Shown piece after piece: positions 1-10,156 of a stretch of 64,000 nucleotides of DNA (position 1 is its first letter; each line of letters opens with the position of its first letter). The stretch spans positions 682,001 to 746,000 of the forward strand of contig CAJZBQ010000021.1 in NCBI GenBank assembly GCA_914767885.1. The letters run 5' to 3'. The stretch comes from Blepharisma stoltei (lineage: Eukaryota > Ciliophora > Heterotrichea > Heterotrichida > Blepharismidae). The position numbers and the translations under genes are program-made. A model generated the notes under the pieces. It was not told the origin of the DNA. It saw only the letters and a list, made by a program, of their open reading frames with translations, and made no database searches.

Positions 1-1502
1 GCGCTGAACAAGATAATATGAGAGTTTACATTGACAATATCCCAGATCATTTTACATTGTCAGACCCAGAAGACGTCAATATGATTCAGCCTAAATTTCC
101 GCCAATGGTTGATATAATGTCACCTATTGCAGGCCAGGATGTCTTAGAAATTTTGGTTTCCCCAGAAGTTTTGCAACGAATTGCTGAATATAAAGATATT
201 TTGCAAACGATAAATATAGAGGAAAATGAAAAAGCTGGATTAATCACTCGAGAAATTTCGCAAAATTTAGAAGCGATGAATTTGCCTCATAAATTAGATG
301 CAACATCAGGGGAAAATGGAATTCCTGAAGCTGTATGGAAAAAAATCCAAAACATTCAATCACAAGGTGGTGTTAATCAATTGGAGCAATCCTTTAACAA
401 TGTTATGACATTAAATGCAAATAATGCCAAATATTGTGTCGAACTAGAAGGAAATTTAACTAGAGAAGCCCAAGAAGATGCCACTCTTAGAAACAATCAC
501 GGATCAAAATGGACAAGAATTCCAAGCAATGAAGCAAATGCCCAGTTAAAGCACGAGCTAAACACGCTCAGAGTAAAACTTGCACAAGCTAACGAAATTG
601 ACCAAAAAAATAAACAAATGTTTGACAGGAGTCAAGGGAACTTAAATTTATTGAAAAAGAGCAGAAGCGAGCTTGATGTCGAGCTCCCAAGTGGGAACTC
701 TTTGAATGGGCAAAGATCTCAGAGTGCTTCTAGTTTAAGTGAAGCATTAAAAACACTGGAAACCCACCAGAAATTGCTTCATGAAAAAATGACCGAGCTT
801 GGATCAAGTATAGAGCAAGATAATATTACAGAGTCTTTAATTAGAATGGAGGAAACTAAAATGAATAAAGAAAGCGTGTTCAATCAAGAAATTTTGAAAT
901 TCAGGCCAATTAGAGAAGAAATAGATAGGGCGATTGCTGATCTTAGAAATGATTTAGAGCTTGTAAGAAAATGCAACAGCGTTTTTGATAGTGACCGTAC
1001 AAATTCCCAGGGAAATCCTGCAAGAATTGAGTTTCTACAAAGAGTTGAAGATGCTAGCAAAGTATATTATGAGTTGACAGGAAACATTGCTCAAGGCATC
1101 CAATTCCATTCAACTTTATCAAGACATCTATCAGTTTTGCATCAGAAAATCCTTGAATATGTCAATGCAAGAACTGCTGAAAAAAATTCACTACTTGGAG
1201 GTCTTGAGAAACAAAATAAGGGACCAGTTCAGCAAATTCCATATGGAATGAGCCAAGCTCAGCCACAAGCATATTTCCCTCAGCCATCAGCATATCCATA
1301 TCAGCAAGGAGCTTTTCAGCAACCGCCTCCTTATTTTCCACCAGGAACTTATGCGCCTCAGCAGCCTGGATATAATCCATCTGCACCTTTTATGCCTCCA
1401 GCTTTTCCTGGATATCAGCAGCCGCCTGGGCAGTTTCCACCTCCTGGAGGATTTATGCCACCTGGTAGTTATTTCCCGCAGCAGCCTCCATATCATAAAT
1501 AA
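1..1502 (+). CDS. PDCD6IP: ALIX/Bro1-like ESCRT-associated protein, 5'-truncated by window
   Basis: The frame is already open at base 3, so the gene begins upstream and only its C-terminal ~500 residues are present. The first residues (AEQDN..VYIDNIPDHFTL) correspond to the end of a Bro1 domain. Next come ~350 residues of mostly helical, charged sequence with many Glu/Lys/Leu, as expected for the V domain of ALIX. From about residue 400 there is a Pro/Tyr/Gln-rich tail (repeated PYQQ, PPPYFPPG, PPGGF), the typical ALIX tail that binds ESCRT and endophilin partners. Family role: links ESCRT-I/III in endosomal sorting, abscission and membrane repair. It ends at TAA and faces the copine gene tail to tail, about 107 bp away. 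No IES or intron was noticed in this part. The family call is by overall architecture; the catalytic-type motifs of the Bro1 domain lie outside the window. Confidence 0.8.
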   Translation, partial: AEQDNMRVYIDNIPDHFTLSDPEDVNMIQPKFPPMVDIMSPIAGQDVLEILVSPEVLQRIAEYKDILQTINIEENEKAGLITREISQNLEAMNLPHKLDATSGENGIPEAVWKKIQNIQSQGGVNQLEQSFNNVMTLNANNAKYCVELEGNLTREAQEDATLRNNHGSKWTRIPSNEANAQLKHELNTLRVKLAQANEIDQKNKQMFDRSQGNLNLLKKSRSELDVELPSGNSLNGQRSQSASSLSEALKTLETHQKLLHEKMTELGSSIEQDNITESLIRMEETKMNKESVFNQEILKFRPIREEIDRAIADLRNDLELVRKCNSVFDSDRTNSQGNPARIEFLQRVEDASKVYYELTGNIAQGIQFHSTLSRHLSVLHQKILEYVNARTAEKNSLLGGLEKQNKGPVQQIPYGMSQAQPQAYFPQPSAYPYQQGAFQQPPPYFPPGTYAPQQPGYNPSAPFMPPAFPGYQQPPGQFPPPGGFMPPGSYFPQQPPYHK

Positions 1503-1609
1503 AAAGAATAATTTCATATACAGCTATTTTTTATTTTTCATAATAAACTTAACATGAGGAGCTCGACATTTTATTTTCTTATCAATCCATAGATTTCTAT
1601 TCTTATTAA

Positions 1610-3380
1610 TTAATGTTGTCTATTTAATTGACGGACATTAATTCCGACCTGCTTGAAATAAGATAAAACTTGCTTCGGGATTTCACCAAGAGCTTCTTTT
1701 GCTAATAGCATAGGCTCAGACCTGAATTTTCTGAAAGGCACAAATTGAACAATGTCTCTCAAAGCACTTTTACCATTGGAGTCTTTTAATGCATGCCTAT
1801 CAGAGTCTAACTCAATTAAATTGGTAAAGTCGTCATAGCCTACACCCACAATAATAATGCTTAATGGTAAATTGCTTGCTGCTACAATTTGGTCAATTGT
1901 TTCCTTTTTATCGTGAATTTCTCCGTCAGTAAGTATTAATAAAACATGATAGACATTTCCTCTGTCACTTTGGCATAAGAAGGCAATTCTCTTTAAAATA
2001 TCACTAAAGTGGGTAGGACCATCTAATGTGATTTCTGATAAAGATCGATGATAACTGCTTAAAATGCCTTCTAAACCCTCAACATATGGATCACCTTCAT
2101 TGTGATTTATTGCGAAGCAATGACTTGTTAAGCCAAACCAATTAGGAATTCCGCCAAATCCAAAGACTGGGAAGCGCTTATCGTTATCATAAGGCTCTAA
2201 AATGTCGTATAAGGCTATGATAGCCTTTTCATATTCGTTTTTTTGGCCATCTTCGTGAAGTTTGTGTAAGCTGTTGTCATTTACTACAAGCCCGTTAGAA
2301 GATGTATAGTCTATTGCAATTGAAAGATTCAAGGATATTCCGCCTTTGATGTAGTCGATAAAGCTTTCAGCTTCTGTGATATTGACTTCGTCGACCTCAA
2401 TTTGTCCAACATTGACGTTTTTCTTTTTTTCAATATACTTTGGATTAATAAGCTGAAATCTTGCATGAGGCTGAAGAATATGTTTAGCTTTTGCTTCAAA
2501 TAATCCAATCAATTCTCTTGTGGACTCATCATCATAATCATAAACTTCAAACTTCATTTCTGTCTCCAAATTTGACCTGCAGAAATTCGACAACCCCATC
2601 AAAATCGGTGCCCATTCCGGATTTAAATTATCCTGTATAACTTCTGACTCATACACAATAATCCACTCATTTGTATCACTTTTCCTATAAATCCTGAAAA
2701 AAGGGTCACTTTTCGAGAAGGTGTCTTTATCTTCTAAATTCAATCCTTTGAACTGGAGAACTACATTTTGTTTAGAAATGATGTCTTCTTCGCCTATTAT
2801 AATAAGTTTTCCAGAAGGCTGCTCTGTTGGCCCATGAATTAATTCTAATTCGAAATGTGGGACTTTGACTACGGATCCAATCTTGACTTCAGCGCTTCCA
2901 ATGATTTTTCTTCCAGTTGCATCATTATCGAAGACTTCGAGCTTTATGAACTGCTTTGAACCAAATTTATAATCAACTTGAAGAGGTGTGATCCATTTTG
3001 GCTCATGTGTTTCGTTAATGATTTCAGTCGTCCCTAAAAGAACCCACTCTGTGCTGGGTTGCGTTTGCAGAGCTGCTACGCAGTTGAGGTGAGGGTCTGA
3101 GTCCAGTATCCCTATGTCAAATGGCAGTATATTTTTGATAGCGTACATTTCATCGAAATACTTTTGGTCGAAAATTGTAAATAGTGTGACATTTGGCTGA
3201 AATTTAATGGTTTTATCGGTTAAATGTTTCACTATCAAAAAGTCTCAACCAATTTTCGACAAAATGCACGATCATTGGACCTGCACCTGAGTCCAGTCTT
3301 GAGGCATCTATTGAAGCTGCGATGTGAAGCCAGATTTTTATAGAGGGTTCTTCATGTGTTGCAGCAGGATGTCGCTCCAT
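1610..3380 (-). CDS. Copine (C2A-C2B-vWA), interrupted by one short IES
   Basis: Calcium-dependent phospholipid-binding protein of the copine family. Two C2 domains (C2A from ~residue 40, C2B from ~165) are followed by a copine-type von Willebrand A domain with the family blocks FPVFGFGG, VEGLEGILSSY, PTHFSDIL, LLILTDGEI, SIIIVGVG and RDIVQFVPF. The downstream reading frame is open only from a non-ATG codon at 3238. Removing the TA-bounded segment 3141-3234 joins it to an upstream ATG at 3378-3380 and rebuilds the first strand of C2A (WLRLFDIKN joined to ILPFDIG..DSDP). The start is therefore the ATG at 3380. Length is about 560 residues, close to animal copines. Ends tail to tail with ALIX. 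Identification is firm; the roughly 40 residues before C2A have no recognised domain. Confidence 0.93.
3141..3234. other. 94-bp TA-bounded IES in copine (family E)
   Basis: TA dinucleotides lie at 3139-3140 and 3233-3234; excision leaving one TA restores the copine frame and C2A domain. The ends are inverted relatives (TAGCGTACATTTCATCGAAA against TAGTGAAACATTTAACCGAT), and the same terminal sequence occurs in the IES at 61763-61884, so this is a dispersed family. Confidence 0.85.
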
Positions 3381-3960
3381 ATTATTTAGAATTATATGGG
3401 TGCTGTCAAAAACCCTATTAATTCCAAATATTTATTATGATGAGTATAATGACTATCTCACTCTCCTCCTTTTAAATTGCAACAAAAAATGGCTGATTTT
3501 TTTATTAAAAATTAGTAAAAAATATATAAAATCATTTCAAGATGCTATAAATGTACGCCTTCATTTAAATAGAACAAAATATAGATAGATTTCCATTTTA
3601 GTGACAATAACCCCATTAAATTGAGTGTAAAATTATTTACATACAAAATTTTATTGTCTTAGGTTGTATATTATAATTTAAAAGGGTTAATTTACTCAAA
3701 ATTTAAAATTTCCAATATTTTTTTCCATCCCTAAAATGGTGAATAAGAAAAAGCTAATAAGAACACCAAAAGATAGATAAAAAATAAATCAATAAATTAT
3801 TACAATTAACTAGTTTAATAATAGAAAAAATCAGCAGAAAATAAATAAAACAGTTAAATTGGCATCTTTTTAAATAGTGAAAAATAAGAGAAAGTGAATA
3901 ATTATTTGAATGATATCACTAATTCAAGGCAAATCGGAACATCTGATAAAAAACTCATAT
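3381..3960. other. Intergenic AT-rich stretch with degenerate inverted termini
   Basis: About 580 bp between the copine start and the WDR27 stop with no supportable gene. Two opposed motifs, CTCCTTTTAAATTG near 3467 and AATTTAAAAGGG near 3678, resemble ends seen inside the IES at 7158-7520 and near 23645-23690. This may be an old element of about 240 bp. Nothing else was recognised. Confidence 0.4.
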
Positions 3961-6900
3961 TTATGGTTTAAAAAATTTAATGTGCCCTTCATTATCAGCT
4001 ACACATATTTGTGGATGCATTGGATTCCATGCTATATCATTTGTATTTTCCCTAAATCCCCTGAGTCTCTGTAAAACTCGCATAGTTCTTATATCTCAAA
4101 TGTATGCAGATTTATCTTCAGAGCCTGAGGCCACATATCTCATGCAAGGACTTACGCATGCTCCTAAATTTAATCCTGTGTTTAAATGCCCAACAAAGCA
4201 GCCAATGCTCTCATTAGGAGTTCTGATATCATATATTCTCTGCTACTTATGATGTTTATTGTAAAAATAAGCATGAATTATTAAAATTCGTATAGCACAT
4301 TTTCTTTTATTAAGAATAAATTTAAATAATTATCGCAAGCTCCAGTCAAAAAAATATTAAAAAAATCATAATTTGGCTCAATATAATCGCTGCCATTATA
4401 AAATTGCAGCACATCTTTTCTGGAGATATTTCCCCTTCATCATTTAGTTGAAGTATTTTCGCCAGGCATTTGAAAGAAAAATAATGGTTTTTGCAAAGCA
4501 AATGTCTGACGAAAATAAGTTTGATAAAATGAGTCGAGGAAAAAAAGAACGCCCAAAAACACACTACAATAAAACCTTATTGTGTTTATAGGTTTTCTAT
4601 GAATTGTAGGAATTGACAAAATTTCCATATCTTTGTCAACATCCCAGACTGAAATAATTTTATTGCTACCAGCAAAAAGCATTAAGTGTGAATAAAATGA
4701 ATTATGACAAGCAAATTTTGAGATGTTTTGAGCTGATGGATGGACCATATTGTGGACTTCTTTATAGGAGCATTTGGCTTGAAGCCTCTTTATATCATCT
4801 TTGTAATGAGGATCTCTTAGCTTATAGCGATACAATGATATATGAGAGCCTTGGCTTGCCGCAATAAATTTGTCAACAAAGTAGAATTTCACATCAAAAA
4901 AATCACCAAGGATTGATAATAGGCATTCACCAGGCTTATTACTACTGGTTCCCCATAATTTAATAGTATTATCTAAAGAACTTGTCAGTATATACTTGCA
5001 ATCAGAATTTCAATTAACAGATGTAACTGGCCCCTCATGTCCTACTAATGGGATTCTTTCTCCTTTGTATTTTGATATTGGAAGTTTCACTATAAAAGCA
5101 GCATCGTTTCCACAAGTGGCTAATTTTGTGGCATCTTGGCTGTATTGGATATTAAAAATAGGACCATTATGAAGTGGAGCGTCTTTGGGAAATAAATTTT
5201 CTTCTTGAAGATTAGAAGGAGGAGGAAGATGAGTTGGATAAATATATTTTTTTGATAGTAAATTTTTTGTTTTTTTTATTGGCTTTTGCTTGATGCCATA
5301 ACCTGAAGATTTTATTTTCTTATGGAAAGTTACTGGCTTGTCTTGGATCTTTTGCTTTTTTGATTTATTAGGTAGTTTGGGGTTGGATGTATTAAGGATA
5401 CGACTTGTAGGCTCAAAATTCATTACAACTGTTATATCTTGCTGAGGAGTTTCTAGAGATAAAGCTTCTTCCTCAGTTTTTTCATTTTCTTCATAAACTG
5501 GACTTGGAGATTCTTCTTCAAAATCACTCGAGTAGTTATCTTCTTCAGATTCACTCAAAGTGTATAAAGTTGCTAACTCCCCCCCCCTCCGTGAGTGAAC
5601 AGAAAAATTTTGTTCACTCACGGAGGGGGGTTAATTTTGTTTTTTAAAAAAATTTATATATAAATTTTATAAAAAATTTTTTTTTTCGAAATTTAAAAAA
5701 ATCCTAATTCGCAAAAATTGGAAAGCAAATATTAATTCAATTTGCAAAATTTATGTTTTAAAAAGCAATTCGTTTAAAATTAAACAGAATTAGCTCTAGA
5801 TTTCATTATACTAATTATCATTTTATATATCAAAAATTTTTTCCATAAAAAATTTTTCTATTAAAAAAATTTTTGTTCACTCACGGAGGGTGGGTTTTTG
5901 GGCAAAAAATAGCGATTTTTCTAAATGTTTTGTTCACTCACGGAGGGGGGGAGTAAAGATTTTAATGGGTGTGCAATTAAACAATGCGTTTCTATAAAAT
6001 TTATGTGACAAGCAAAATTTTCTAATTTCATTCTCCATGAGTGAGCTATTTGAAAAAAAAAAACCTACTTTTACGAAATTAACCCCTCTTTTTGAGCAGG
6101 TAAAAAATGCTTTTATAAAAATCATAGAAAATTTAATCTTTTGGAATTCGAAAAATAAATTTTAAAAAAAACTGACCCACAATTTAGAAAATATTTTGCC
6201 CTCTCTGGGGTAAAGGAAATGATAGAATAATTTCTTCATTGCAAAATACTGCTATTGATAATGGAAATCCTACAAAAATAAAATCCTTAAATGAATAAAG
6301 AGAGACTATTGTAAGCTCATTTTCCTCATGGTCCATAATTTCATATAAATTAATCTTCTCATTGATTCCATTGTCATAATTTCTTATTTTTCCATCTGCA
6401 CAGCCAAATAATAAAAAATCACCTTTACCTATTGAAATTGTCAGAAAATTTTCTCATAAAATTTCTACTTGTGTACTAATATCTGGTCAAGCATGAAACT
6501 CCAACCAAAAATGAGCCACCTATTCTGAGTGCATGCAGAATTTTTATATAACAAAATATAAATCCCCCTCATGGAGCGAGCAAAACCATTGAAAAATCAA
6601 TATTTTTTGGGTAAAATCCCACCCTCTGTGAGCTTTAGGATAAAATTTTTTAAGAAGAATTATTTGATATATAAGTAATAATTATTATAATGAATTCTAT
6701 AGCTAATTCTGTTTAATTTAAATAACTTGCATTTTAAAACATAAATTTTACATTTAAATTAATATTTACTTTAAAATTATTTCGAATATGGATTTTTTTA
6801 AATTTTGAAAAGAAAATTTACTATAAGGTTTATATATTTTATATTTTTAATGAAGTCGCATGGCTCAACCTTGACCAAATATCAATTATTAAAATACTTT

Positions 6901-7777
6901 GATCATTCAATAAGGCAACCAATTTATTTTTAGAAATAATTGATTCGATAGGTTTTTCTCTTTGGTTTGCTATATTGAATATAATGCTACCATCTAAATT
7001 ATAACCTAAAAAGCAATCATCAGCATAGCCAATAGCTAAATTATTTGATAATGACAAAGCTATAGGATTTGATACTCCTCTTCATAGTAATAATTGACTT
7101 TCTAATCCTCTCTTCTTAAATTGAACCAAAAACTTATGTTCCAATTCCATGGGGGATAATAAAAAATATATATACAATTATATAAATTTTAAATTATTTA
7201 TCGATTTAAAAGTGAAAAATTTGTCTACATAAATAGTCTGCTTACACTCTCCATTTAAATAAAACTTGTGATAAATAGGCTTTATACTTTATAGCTTGAT
7301 AGGTTGACTGGAACGGGACTTTTTTGGCTTACCGGCATGCCAAAAAAGCCCCCGTTTCAGTCAACCTATCTAACTATATAATAATAAGCTTATATTAAAT
7401 TGGTATTAGAGCTGTTTAAAATGAAATTATTATTTTAACTTTTATTTTGTTCAAATTTAAAGGGGCTAATTTACAAAAGAGATGAATGATAATCGATTTT
7501 TTTCATATTAAAGGGGTAGTAAGTGTTTATGCGTTGGTTGATCACAAGTTTCATGAGTCTTTAGATCTCATAGGAGTAAAGAATTACCGATTGCTGCTAA
7601 AATAAGAGAGTCATCTAATATAGCAGATGAAGGCATTGAAGGTAAATACAAAAATAATTTAAATGAGCTTCCAGAAAGACTGTAGACAGTTGAATCTATT
7701 AGAAAATGAGTCGAAGTTAAAGAGATAAGCTTATTTGAAAATTGAAATGCCCCGGCTTGCTCAATGTTAAATGCCAT
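3961..7777 (-). CDS. WDR27: WD-repeat protein WDR27, interrupted by at least five IESs
   Basis: Two-propeller WD40 protein. From the ATG at 7777 the pieces include the N-terminal WD blocks (7568-7777, 6889-7156, 6215-6480), an acidic/basic linker (SESEEDN..., KKTKNLLSKK) and a C-terminal propeller with GPIFNIQYSQDATKLATCG, TSSLDNTIKLWG, GSHISLYRYKL, DIKR, NSFYSHLMLFAGS and a final VADNEGHIKFFKP. The order GSHISLY..DDIKR..FYSHL..AGSN matches animal WDR27. UGA is Trp in several repeats (VTSVNWN, SAYIWDIR). Excising 4236-4318, 4401-4571, 5576-5955, 6482-6881 and 7158-7520 between TAs rejoins the repeats, for example LNLYDIRT and LIIDISTQVE. The stretch 5960-6215 is not fully resolved: a further IES (6082-6212) is likely but does not give one clean frame. 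It follows the METTL gene by 33 bp on the same strand. The cellular role of WDR27 is poorly known. Confidence 0.85.
4236..4318. other. 83-bp TA-bounded IES in WDR27
   Basis: TA at 4234-4235 and 4317-4318. Ends are TATTCT / AGAATA inverted. Excision joins DNYLNL to YDIRTPNES, a normal WD strand; without it, in-frame TAA and TAG codons interrupt the repeat. Confidence 0.8.
4401..4571. other. 171-bp IES-like insert in WDR27, in frame
   Basis: TA at 4399-4400 and 4570-4571, with weakly inverted ends (TATTGTAGTGTG against TATAAAATTGCAGCAC). The segment is a multiple of three and has no UAA/UAG, so it stays open if retained. It separates two halves of one WD repeat (INTIRFY and NGSDYIEPNYDFF), which suggests it is removed. 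Confidence 0.6.
5577..5953. mobile_element. MITE-like IES A1 (377 bp) in WDR27
   Basis: Flanked by TAA at 5574-5576 and 5954-5956. Termini CTCCCCC..GGGGGAG. The tag CCGTGAGTGAAC occurs four times: a tight inverted pair at the low-coordinate end and two direct copies about 50 bp apart at the other. The core is AT-rich. Excision leads into the frame encoding SLATLYTLSESEEDN. Confidence 0.85.
6082..6212. other. Probable 131-bp IES in WDR27
   Basis: TA at 6080-6081 and 6211-6212, with inverted ends (TAACCCCTCTTTTTGAGCA against TTTACCCCAGAGAGGGCA). It lies between open WD segments, but excision runs into a UAA, so the exact boundaries or an extra intron are unresolved. Confidence 0.45.
6482..6881. 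mobile_element. IES of family G (400 bp) carrying a decayed A-type MITE
   Basis: TA at 6480-6481 and 6880-6881. Inverted ends TATCTGGTCAAGCATG and TATTTGGTCAAGGTTGAG match those of the 2.5-kb IES at 35121-37669. Excision restores LIIDISTQVEILWENFL. Inside, from about 6563 to 6840, lies a degenerate A-family MITE in reversed orientation (CCCCCTCATGGAGCGAGCAAAA ... AT-rich core) that has lost its hairpin end. Confidence 0.85.
7158..7520. mobile_element. IES of about 363 bp in WDR27 containing a perfect-type hairpin
   Basis: TA at 7157-7158 and 7520-7521. Excision joins the first exon (..KHL) to SPMELEHKFLVQFKKR in frame. Contents: AT-rich DNA, a hairpin at 7298-7370 with arms starting GATAGGTTGACTGGAACGGG, and AATTTAAAGGGG motifs near 7460 and 7508. 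Boundaries are chosen by frame; terminal repeats are weak. Confidence 0.65.
7298..7370. repeat. Inverted repeat, ~31-bp arms and 10-bp loop
   Basis: The two arms (from GATAGGTTGACTGG to CAGTCAACCTATC) are almost fully complementary around the loop TTACCGGCAT. It is much more GC-rich than its surroundings and lies within the IES 7158-7520. Confidence 0.85.
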
Positions 7778-7810
7778 TTCTATTAAATAGTTGAAATGTG
7801 CATTATTTAT

Positions 7811-9087
7811 TTAATTTTTAGTAAACGAAAAAATATAAATATTTTTATCATTCTGTAGCAGCTCCCTGGCAAATCCTTTTGCTTCACTAATTTTTAATAA
7901 TTCTTCATATACATTTCTTGCCCTGACGACATAACATAAAATGAATCTCCCATCATTTTCTAATAGCTTTTCAACAGTCCTAAACAGTGGTTCAATGCTA
8001 TGTATTCCATAAATGCACTCACTCCCCCCCTCGAAGTTCGACCAAGATTTTTTTGGTCGAACTTCGAGAAGGGTTAAGAAAAATTTTTTAAAAAAAAATT
8101 AATAGAATTCTTTTTATATAATTTAGTAGTTAAAAAAAAAAATTTATCATATTTTTTTGTATGGTTGAGAGGGTGTAAGGGTTAGAAAAAATAGTGCAAG
8201 ATGGTTTTGTAACGCTTTTTTTAGAACTTGAATACAAAAATCGCAAGCTCACCCCCCCACATAGTTTAAAATTTTTGAAAAATTGCTTATTTTCCTAGTA
8301 AATTTATATAGGTCTTGGTCGAACTTTGAGGGGGGTTAATTTTCCAAAAAAAATAGGAATTTTCCCTATATCTTTGTCGAACTTCGAGGGGGGGGAGTCA
8401 GCGCCAATAATTATTGAATATTTGATTGGCAAATGCTTTTCCTCTAAACATGCTAAATTGTTTTCTTCATCCCAATCAATTTTGCAAACTTCAGCATTGC
8501 ATGTAGAAAATTGTTTATTTTTCTCTAAAAGATTTACAACTACATCAATACCATCTAAATCTTATAAAAAAGTGGCTTCCGCCTATTTTTAATGCAATCA
8601 CTAAGGGTCCATAAAGGTGAATCCAGTTTAAGATTGTCGGTCAAGCTGGGTTTGTATTGGGATGATTCTCAGAGAGAAAAGGATCGACATATCTTGCTCC
8701 TCCTTCGACCCTTGACGTCATAGACATCCGATACCTTCGCTCTTCCCTTTTGTACCTCCTCCTTGTCTTGCTGCTTCAGTGTTAATTGACAGACTATATA
8801 TCAATGCCATCAGTAAAAACTATTTTGCTGCAAAATCTTGAGGCAACAAGACCACAAAATCCAGAACCTGCCCCAAGTTCAATGACTTCTTTTCCACTTA
8901 TACACTCTGAATGATTGATAAAATAATTAGATAATGCAATTGCACCAGGCCACAAAATTTGCCCAGTAAGATCATAGTCTGTTGTGGCTGAAGGCAATGC
9001 ATAGAATTTCTGTGTGAAATTTCCTAAAGACTCTTCATAAAGCCTATATTCTTCACATATAAAAAAGCCTTCAGGAATTCCTTCCAT
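7811..9087 (-). CDS. METTL21-type protein methyltransferase, broken by two insertions
   Basis: Seven-beta-strand SAM-dependent methyltransferase of the METTL21/EEF2KMT group. The N-terminal piece from the ATG at 9087 carries DYDLTGQILWPGAIALSNYF and motif I, VIELGAGSGFCGLVAS, then FTDGID. The second piece (8398-8541) continues VVVNLLEKN and reaches YSIIIGA. The third (7811-8018) begins ECIYGIHSIEPLF, the family's 'D/E-C-I-Y' block after the strand, and ends YIFSFTKN-TAA. Two insertions separate the pieces: a retroposon at 8556-8797 with a 14-bp target duplication, and a B-type MITE at 8022-8397 bounded by TGA in the gene's sense. Removing both gives one continuous frame of about 215 residues, normal for the family. 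The substrate (a lysine in a protein such as a chaperone or elongation factor) cannot be read from the sequence. Same strand as WDR27, 33 bp upstream of it. Confidence 0.88.
8022..8397. mobile_element. MITE-like IES B1 (376 bp) with TCA/TGA boundaries
   Basis: Element ends CTCCCC..GGGGAG; direct TCA at 8019-8021 and 8398-8400. Tag CTCGAAGTTCGACC in four copies: a hairpin pair at the low end and two same-direction copies at the high end. Excision leaving one TCA restores IIIGA-ECIYG in the methyltransferase. No TA sits at either boundary. Confidence 0.88.
8556..8797 (-). mobile_element. 5'-truncated retroposon of the S family in the METTL gene
   Basis: Target duplication of 14 bp with two mismatches (8542-8555 ACATCAATACCATC; 8798-8811 ATATCAATGCCATC). 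The body, read on the minus strand (AAGGAGGAGGTACAAAAGG ... GTCGATCCTTTTCT ... TGGACCCTTAGTGATTGC), aligns with the 3' half of the copy at 46217-46813. Confidence 0.8.
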
Positions 9088-9823
9088 TTTAGACTTATTT
9101 ATATATAATCAATTAGGCTATTTATGAAATAAAATGATAAATTGGAAAAATATTAGTAAAAAAGCACTATAAGTTTTATTAAATTCAATACGTCATCTTT
9201 TTCTACTTCTGCTCCCCCATATATCCTTATCTAGCTCTGTTCTGGCTCCATTTACTTCCTATCCTTTAACCTTCAAGTCGTAAGACATTGATCTGACTTA
9301 TGTATGGTCGTCATTAGTCTGAGCCATCTAGCACTTCTCCAATCTACTTGGTTATATAAGCCAGTAATTTATCTTCGATTTCGTATTTTCCTCTTTCTCA
9401 GACTTGTCTTCATCAAAATCTTTCTGATCTACCTTATATTTCAAGTCCACCTTCGATTACCATAGTTTTATCTTCAATCTGGTCAATTTCTTTCATAGTA
9501 TCCTCAAACTATCATAACAGCTTATTTCCTCACCAGAATCTCATAATCCTCGATGCTCAGCTCATGGCAAATTTAATTTTGGCTCACCCTTTTGGTTTCA
9601 TCCACCAAAAAAATTAATAGCCCAAAATATGCATCATTTGTCGGAAGATTTATTCGCACACATATGAACCCCAATAGCTAAATTCAGCGCAAAATTAAAA
9701 TGCTAGTTGATATTTCAAATACATAAACTCAAATTTTGAATAAAAATGGCGAACAAGTGCTGCCAAATAATAATTGCAAAGCATTATAGATTTCTCTGGG
9801 GACCTGGGGTTTAGCATGTTGCG
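9088..9823. other. Gene-free stretch upstream of the METTL gene
   Basis: About 735 bp. The part 9150-9560 is pyrimidine-rich on the plus strand and less AT-rich than normal spacers, without an open frame or paired ends that I can define; it could be a decayed retroposon. The rest is ordinary AT-rich spacer. Confidence 0.35.
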
Positions 9824-10012
9824 ATGAAAACTAGTGATATTATTTGGGCAATCAAGCAGCCAAGGGGATGAGGAACAAAATTTTTAGAAGTCCCACAGAA
9901 CTAGTATAGAAAATTAAGAAAAAGGCTTGAAAAAAGCGTTGTGAATATAGAGGAGGATTTGCAAAAATATAATAGATTAGCAATTGAAACTTTAAAGCTT
10001 TATTTGAAGTAA
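9824..10012 (+). CDS. Possible 57-residue protein with one 15-nt intron
   Basis: ATG at 9824; frame MKTSDIIWAIKQPRGWGTKF, then a 15-nt GT..AG segment at 9890-9904 (GTCCCACAGAACTAG) that would otherwise put a UAG in frame, then a helical, basic-acidic C-terminus (RKLRKRLEKSVVNIEEDL) to TAA at 10010. One UGA is read as Trp. No family recognised. The intron size fits the others in the window, which is the main support; the short length keeps confidence modest. Confidence 0.42.
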
Positions 10013-10156
10013 TTGAGCACGAGCAATAAAAAAATTTTGTGTAGCTTTATGGAATGTTTGCCATTTTCTTTATAAAAATCTGTCTAGTTAGATGCAATAA
10101 ATGATTTATCTATAATTTTCGTCAAAATTAATAGTGAATATTGAATCATATAATAT

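Noticed and set aside
8326-8592. Plus-strand ORF across the end of MITE B1
   Set aside because: Shadow of the minus-strand methyltransferase and of the element; no independent support.
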